64,000 nt of DNA, from positions 186,001 to 250,000 of the forward strand of contig NZ_CABPSJ010000004.1 in assembly GCF_902459745.1 (NCBI RefSeq), read 5' to 3'. Of the stretch, positions 60,045 to 64,000 are shown one piece after another. The stretch comes from Pandoraea communis (GTDB taxonomy: Bacteria; Pseudomonadota; Gammaproteobacteria; Burkholderiales; Burkholderiaceae). A program made the translations under genes and the position numbers. Numbering within the stretch: the stretch's first letter is position 1; each line of letters begins with the position of its first letter. The notes below the pieces were generated by a model. It saw only the letters and a program-made list of their open reading frames with translations, searched no databases and was not told the DNA's origin.

Positions 60045-61031
60045 ATGCGTATGACAGAGCCCCTCGAACCCCCGTCCGCTACGACCGACGCTGCCGCCAG
60101 CCGGGGCGGAGGCGCCGACCGCGTCGAGTTGATGCAGACGTTTGTGCGCATCGTCGAGGCCGGCAGTCTGTCGGCGGCGGCAGTGCGGCTCGGCACCACG
60201 CAGCCCACCGTCAGCCGGCGTTTGCAGATGCTTGAGCGTTCGCTGGGGCTCCGACTGCTCCAGCGGTCGACGCACCGCATGAAGCTCACCGAAGACGGCG
60301 AGCGCTGCTTCGCGCGAGCGAAGGAGTTGGTCACGAGCTGGGAGGCGTTCGAAGCCGATCTGCGCGGCACGGGCGACGACCCGGAGGGCACCTTGCGCGT
60401 GCTCGTCCCGCACGCGTTTGGTCAGGAAATGATGGTTGGGCCGCTTGCTGACTTTCTCGAGCGCTATGTCGGGGTCAAGGTGCACTGGTTCCTGCGCGAC
60501 GATGAGCCCGATTTCATTGCGGAAGGGCTCGACTGCGCGATCCACGTGGGGGAACTGCGAGACCCGTCGAATGTGGCGATCACGTTGACCGACGTGCCGC
60601 GAATCGTCGTGGCGTCCCCCGAATTGCTGGCGGGGCGCCCACTCCCCGCGCACCCGTCGGATCTGGCGTCGTTGCCATGGCTTTCGCTCTCGACGTTCTA
60701 TCGCAACGAGATCACGCTCACGCATGAGACAACCCGCGAGGCAGCCCGCGTCGCATTCGACCCGCGCATGAGTACGGACAATCTCTATGCGTTGCGCAGT
60801 GCCGCAATACGCGGGCTCGGGGTGGGGATCTGCTCCGCATGGGTGATGGCCGAGGACGTGGCGCAGGGGCGTCTGATCCAGCTTGTGCCGCAATGGCGCT
60901 CGACGCCGTTGCCGATGTACATCATCTATCCGTATGCGAAGTACTACCCGGCACGTCTGCGCCGCTTCATCGAAGTGATGCGCTGCGCCATTCCCCCCGT
61001 GATCGACGCCGAACAGCGCAAGGTTCGTTGA
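60045..61031 (+). CDS. LysR family transcriptional regulator
   Basis: A 328-residue LTTR. The winged HTH FVRIVEAGSLSAAAVRLGTTQPTVSRRLQMLERSLGLRLLQRS is at about residues 33-75, preceded by a disordered stretch. The effector domain runs to the end (GTLRVLVPHAFGQEMM onwards). Divergent position to an MFS gene suggests that transporter is its target. GTG 60042, ATG 60045 and ATG 60051 are all close; the choice is arbitrary. The stop abuts the stop of the next, convergent LysR gene with no gap. Confidence 0.9.
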   Translation: MRMTEPLEPPSATTDAAASRGGGADRVELMQTFVRIVEAGSLSAAAVRLGTTQPTVSRRLQMLERSLGLRLLQRSTHRMKLTEDGERCFARAKELVTSWEAFEADLRGTGDDPEGTLRVLVPHAFGQEMMVGPLADFLERYVGVKVHWFLRDDEPDFIAEGLDCAIHVGELRDPSNVAITLTDVPRIVVASPELLAGRPLPAHPSDLASLPWLSLSTFYRNEITLTHETTREAARVAFDPRMSTDNLYALRSAAIRGLGVGICSAWVMAEDVAQGRLIQLVPQWRSTPLPMYIIYPYAKYYPARLRRFIEVMRCAIPPVIDAEQRKVR

Positions 61032-62009
61032 TCAGATCAAGTGCAACTGCCCGGTCGTGCCTTGCAACAGGGCGTCGTTGCGGTGTGCGGCGTCGCGCAG
61101 ATAGTCCCATAGCACCGTAATGCGCTTGAGCGTGCGCAATTCCTCGTGGCAGTAGATCCAGAAGCTGCGTGTGACCGCCACGTCGTCGACGAGCAACGGC
61201 ACCAGCCGGGCGTCCTGCGCCGCCATGAAGCAAGGCAGGATCGCCAGTGCCTCGCCCTGCAACGCGGCCTGATATTGCGCAATGACACTCGTGCTGCGCA
61301 GCACGACGTGGCACCCCGGCACGACGTCTTCCAGATAGCGCAACTCGTTGCTGAAGCTGAGTTCGTCGACATAGCTGATGAACCGGCGTCCGCTCAGATC
61401 CGCGAACGTCGTGACCTCGCCGTATCGCTTGAGATAGCCGGGCGTCGCGTACAACTGCAAGCGGTAGTCGCACAGCTTGCTGCACACATACGGGCCGCGT
61501 TGCGGACGTTCGATGGTGATCGCCAGATCGGCTTCGCGCTTCGAGAGACTCACGAAGCGCGGCACCGGCAACACGTCGAAGTCGATGGCGGGATATTCGC
61601 GCTGGAAGCGTGAGAGCACGGGCGTGACGAAATACGTGCCGAACGCTTCCGTCGACCCGATGCGGACATGGCCCGAGAGTGTTTGTCCCAAACCCGCCAC
61701 CTGCTCGCAGGCCGATTGCACCGCCGTCTCCATCTGCTCGGCGTGAACGAGGAGTTGCTGACCTTCCGGCGTCAGAGCGAAGCCCGCGTTGCGAGATTTG
61801 TCGAACAACAACGTGCCGAGCGACTGCTCCAGCGCCCGGACACGCCGCGACACCGTGGTGTGATCGACCCCCAGACGCTGCGCCGCAGCACTCACCCGCT
61901 GCGTGCGCGCCACCTCCAGAAAGTACCGAAGATCGTCCCAGTCGGGACGTGGCTCCGCGCTCGAAACGCCGACGATACCCGACTGCCGTGCCGTTGAGGT
62001 GCGTGCCAT
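61032..62009 (-). CDS. LysR family transcriptional regulator
   Basis: A 325-residue LTTR. HTH FLEVARTQRVSAAAQRLGVDHTTVSRRVRALEQSLG lies at about 30-65; the effector domain starts near GHVRIGSTEAFGTYFV. It faces the binding-protein and mmsA genes across 151 bp of AT-rich DNA, so it may control them. Its stop directly follows the stop of the convergent LysR gene. Confidence 0.9.
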   Translation of the reverse strand: MARTSTARQSGIVGVSSAEPRPDWDDLRYFLEVARTQRVSAAAQRLGVDHTTVSRRVRALEQSLGTLLFDKSRNAGFALTPEGQQLLVHAEQMETAVQSACEQVAGLGQTLSGHVRIGSTEAFGTYFVTPVLSRFQREYPAIDFDVLPVPRFVSLSKREADLAITIERPQRGPYVCSKLCDYRLQLYATPGYLKRYGEVTTFADLSGRRFISYVDELSFSNELRYLEDVVPGCHVVLRSTSVIAQYQAALQGEALAILPCFMAAQDARLVPLLVDDVAVTRSFWIYCHEELRTLKRITVLWDYLRDAAHRNDALLQGTTGQLHLI

Positions 62010-62160
62010 CGCTCGATCTCCTATGTGTATTTATGCACAAAATAGATGCAGATTTTCGCTATGTAAAGCAAATTCGCACAAATACAATTCATGAGCGCCG
62101 CGCATAGACGACGGCGACGAAAGCATAAGAGACCTGAAAGGACCTGAAGGAGACAAAGCG

Positions 62161-63399
62161 ATGAAGATGAAGCCGTGGCTGCTCGCGCTGGGACTTGGCG
62201 CGGGCTTGGGGTTGACGTCGGTATCGGGGATGGCGGAGTTGCCGAACCGTCCGGTGAGGGTGGGGGTGCTGACCGACATGTCGGGCACGTATTCCGCGAT
62301 GGGGGGCGGCGGGTCGGTCGTGGCGGCGCAGATGGCCATTGACGATTGTCTGGCGGCCGAATGCAAGGGCATGAAGATCGATCTGGTCTCGGCCGACAAC
62401 CAGAACAAGGCCGATGTTGCCGCCAACAAGGCGCGCGAGTGGTTCGACCGTGACAACGTCGACGCGATTGCCGATCTGACGAACTCGGCCGCCGCGCTCG
62501 CCGTACAGAAACTCGCGATGGACAAGCAGCGCGTCGCGCTGTTCTCAGGCCCGGCGACCACGCGTCTGACGAACGAAGACTGCTCGCCCACGGGCTTTCA
62601 CTGGATGTTCGACACCTACTCCCAGTCGGCGGCAACCGCGCGCGCCGTGGTCGGCGACGGCGGCAAGTCGTGGTATTTCATCACCGTCGACTATGCGTTC
62701 GGGCACTCGCTGGAGAAGGACGCCGCCGATATCGTGAAGACGCTCGGCGGCACCGTGGTGGGCCAGTCGCGGCATCCGCTCAATGCCTCCGACTATGCGT
62801 CGTTCCTGTTGCAGGCGCAAAGCTCGAAGGCACAGGTCGTGGCGCTCGCCAACGGTGGCCAGGACACGGTCAATGTGCTCAAGCAGGCGCGTGAATTCGG
62901 CATCGTGCAACGCGGGCAGAAGCTCGCGGCGCTGCTGGTGTTCCTCTCGGACGTTCATGCGCTGGGTCTGAACACGGCACAGGGCCTGTTGTTTACCGAC
63001 GGCTTCTACTGGGACTTCGACGACGCGTCGCGCGTTTGGTCGGCCCGCTTCCAGAAAAAATACAAGGATCTGAAGCCGACGATGGTGCAGGCGGGCGTGT
63101 ATTCGAGCGTGCTGCACTACCTGCGTGCGGTGGCGGCGACGAAGAGCGTGGAGGCGAAGGTGGTCGCGCAGAAAATGCGCGAGATGCCGATCCGGGACCC
63201 GATCATGCACAACGCGTCCATTCGTCCGGACGGCCGCGTGATTCACGACATGTACCTGTTCCGTGTGAAGTCGCCCGCCGAGTCGAAAGGCCCGTGGGAC
63301 TACTACACCAAGGTTGCCACCGTGCCCGCGACCGAAGCCTTCCAACCGTTGTCGAAATCGACCTGTTCACTCGTAAAGGCGAACACCGCAGCGAAGTGA
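62161..63399 (+). CDS. ABC transporter substrate-binding protein, branched-chain amino-acid type
   Basis: A 412-residue periplasmic binding protein (Peripla_BP_6/LivJ fold). The signal peptide MKMKPWLLALGLGAGLGLTS ends near GMAELP. The mature protein starts RPVRVGVLTDMSGTYSAMGG, then MAIDDCLA, VDAIADLTNSAAALAV and WYFITVDYAFGHSLEKDAA, as in family members binding aromatic or small organic acids as well as amino acids. No permease or ATPase genes are adjacent in the window. GGAGA precedes the ATG. Next downstream is mmsA. Confidence 0.9.
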   Translation: MKMKPWLLALGLGAGLGLTSVSGMAELPNRPVRVGVLTDMSGTYSAMGGGGSVVAAQMAIDDCLAAECKGMKIDLVSADNQNKADVAANKAREWFDRDNVDAIADLTNSAAALAVQKLAMDKQRVALFSGPATTRLTNEDCSPTGFHWMFDTYSQSAATARAVVGDGGKSWYFITVDYAFGHSLEKDAADIVKTLGGTVVGQSRHPLNASDYASFLLQAQSSKAQVVALANGGQDTVNVLKQAREFGIVQRGQKLAALLVFLSDVHALGLNTAQGLLFTDGFYWDFDDASRVWSARFQKKYKDLKPTMVQAGVYSSVLHYLRAVAATKSVEAKVVAQKMREMPIRDPIMHNASIRPDGRVIHDMYLFRVKSPAESKGPWDYYTKVATVPATEAFQPLSKSTCSLVKANTAAK

Positions 63400-63557
63400 G
63401 CGCCGGCTGATCGCCATGGCGCAGTCCTGGCCCCGATTGCCTATCTTGTAATTGCCGGCGGCGCTGCGTGCCCACTTGCCGCAGCCCGCCATCGCCCGAA
63501 CCCCGAAGTGGCGCAAGCCCCGAATTCTTGCATTCGTTTCGATCTGGAGAGCCTGTC

Positions 63558-64000
63558 ATGTCCTTACCTACCCTTCCGCTGCTCATCGACGGCAAACGCG
63601 TCGAGTCGAAGACCTCGCAATGGCGCGACGTTGTGAACCCGGCCACACAGGAAGTTGTCGCCCGCGTGCCGTTTGCGACAACCGAAGAACTCAACGCGGC
63701 CGTGGCGTCGTCCAAGGCGGCTTACAAAAGCTGGCGCAATACGTCGCAAGCGAACCGCATGCGCGTGATGCTGCGCTTTCAGCAACTGCTGCGCGATCAC
63801 ACGGGCGAACTCGCCGGACTGATCACACGCGAGCACGGCAAGACGCTGCCCGACGCCGAGGGCGAAGTGGGGCGCGGCCTCGAAGTCGTCGAACACGCAT
63901 GCGCCATTGCGTCGCTGCAATTGGGCGAGTACGCACAGAATGCCGCCGGTGGCGTCGACGTCTACACGCTGATCGAACCGCTGGGCGTATGCGCGGGTAT
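63558..64000 (+). CDS. mmsA: Methylmalonate-semialdehyde dehydrogenase (acylating), 3'-truncated by window edge
   Basis: CoA-acylating aldehyde dehydrogenase of valine and inositol catabolism, converting methylmalonate semialdehyde to propionyl-CoA. Only the first 147 codons are in the window: LPLLIDGKRVESKTSQWRDV, VNPATQEVVARVPF, ITREHGKTLPDAEGEVGRGL and TLIEPLGVCAG, the typical MmsA start. The catalytic Cys region lies beyond the edge. GGAGA sits 8 nt before the ATG. It lies 158 bp after the binding-protein gene. Confidence 0.9.
   Translation, partial: MSLPTLPLLIDGKRVESKTSQWRDVVNPATQEVVARVPFATTEELNAAVASSKAAYKSWRNTSQANRMRVMLRFQQLLRDHTGELAGLITREHGKTLPDAEGEVGRGLEVVEHACAIASLQLGEYAQNAAGGVDVYTLIEPLGVCAG

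Overview
The window is 64 kb of GC-rich chromosomal DNA from a betaproteobacterium of the order Burkholderiales. Gene content and order (sucD-terC-pilA-pglL; rubredoxin; yqgE-ruvX-pyrB-pyrC'-plsC-apaH; waaC-kdoO-waaA; pcm-rhodanese-tolC) suggest a Burkholderiaceae genus such as Pandoraea. The genus is inference from remembered gene order, not from a search.

Layout. 1-11.7 kb: core metabolism and type IV pili (end of sucD, a TerC-type membrane protein, pilin and its likely O-oligosaccharyltransferase, a ThiD-like protein, rubredoxin, a FimL/ChpA-like protein, yqgE-ruvX, pyrimidine genes, plsC). 11.8-18.6 kb: a leftward run of apaH, a polyprenyl-phosphate sugar transferase, three GT4 glycosyltransferases and a Wzx-type flippase. 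18.9-23.8 kb: phosphomannomutase and LPS inner-core genes, including a Kdo hydroxylase. 23.9-31.8 kb: tolC, rhodanese, pcm, a TetR/SDR pair, a Cys-cluster protein, a lipoprotein, uppP and trmB. 31.4-33.2 kb: a divergent HxlR/MFS pair with a clear operator-like inverted repeat.

33.2-38.3 kb: a leftward four-gene operon, DUF3348 - DUF802 - OmpA/MotB-like - DUF2894. The DUF802 protein has a MotA/TolQ-like membrane core followed by a long heptad-repeat tail. The OmpA protein has a MotB-like membrane Asp and a peptidoglycan-binding domain. It looks like an uncharacterised ion-driven envelope machine and is the strongest candidate for an undescribed system. Just beyond it lie two tandem 35-residue protein genes, each with a perfect Shine-Dalgarno sequence, whose differences are mostly synonymous.

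39-46.2 kb: two tRNA-Gly(CCC) genes within 175-bp direct repeats flank a catabolic cluster (acyl-CoA ligase, MFS, class II aldolase, TetR, SDR) and an RlmN paralogue. Two related TetR-type operator sites make the catabolic genes a probable regulon. 46.3-50.9 kb: an accessory region of unknown and small genes with a 124-bp direct repeat carrying XRE-regulator 3' ends, bracketing a cold-shock gene. 50.9-53.9 kb: a classical autotransporter. 54.4-64 kb: LysE exporter, ZapE-like ATPase, glyoxalase-fold, GFA and arylamine acetyltransferase proteins, an MFS/LysR pair, a second LysR diverging from a branched-chain amino-acid-type binding protein, and the start of mmsA.

No CRISPR array, rRNA, complete IS element, integrase or prophage was seen.
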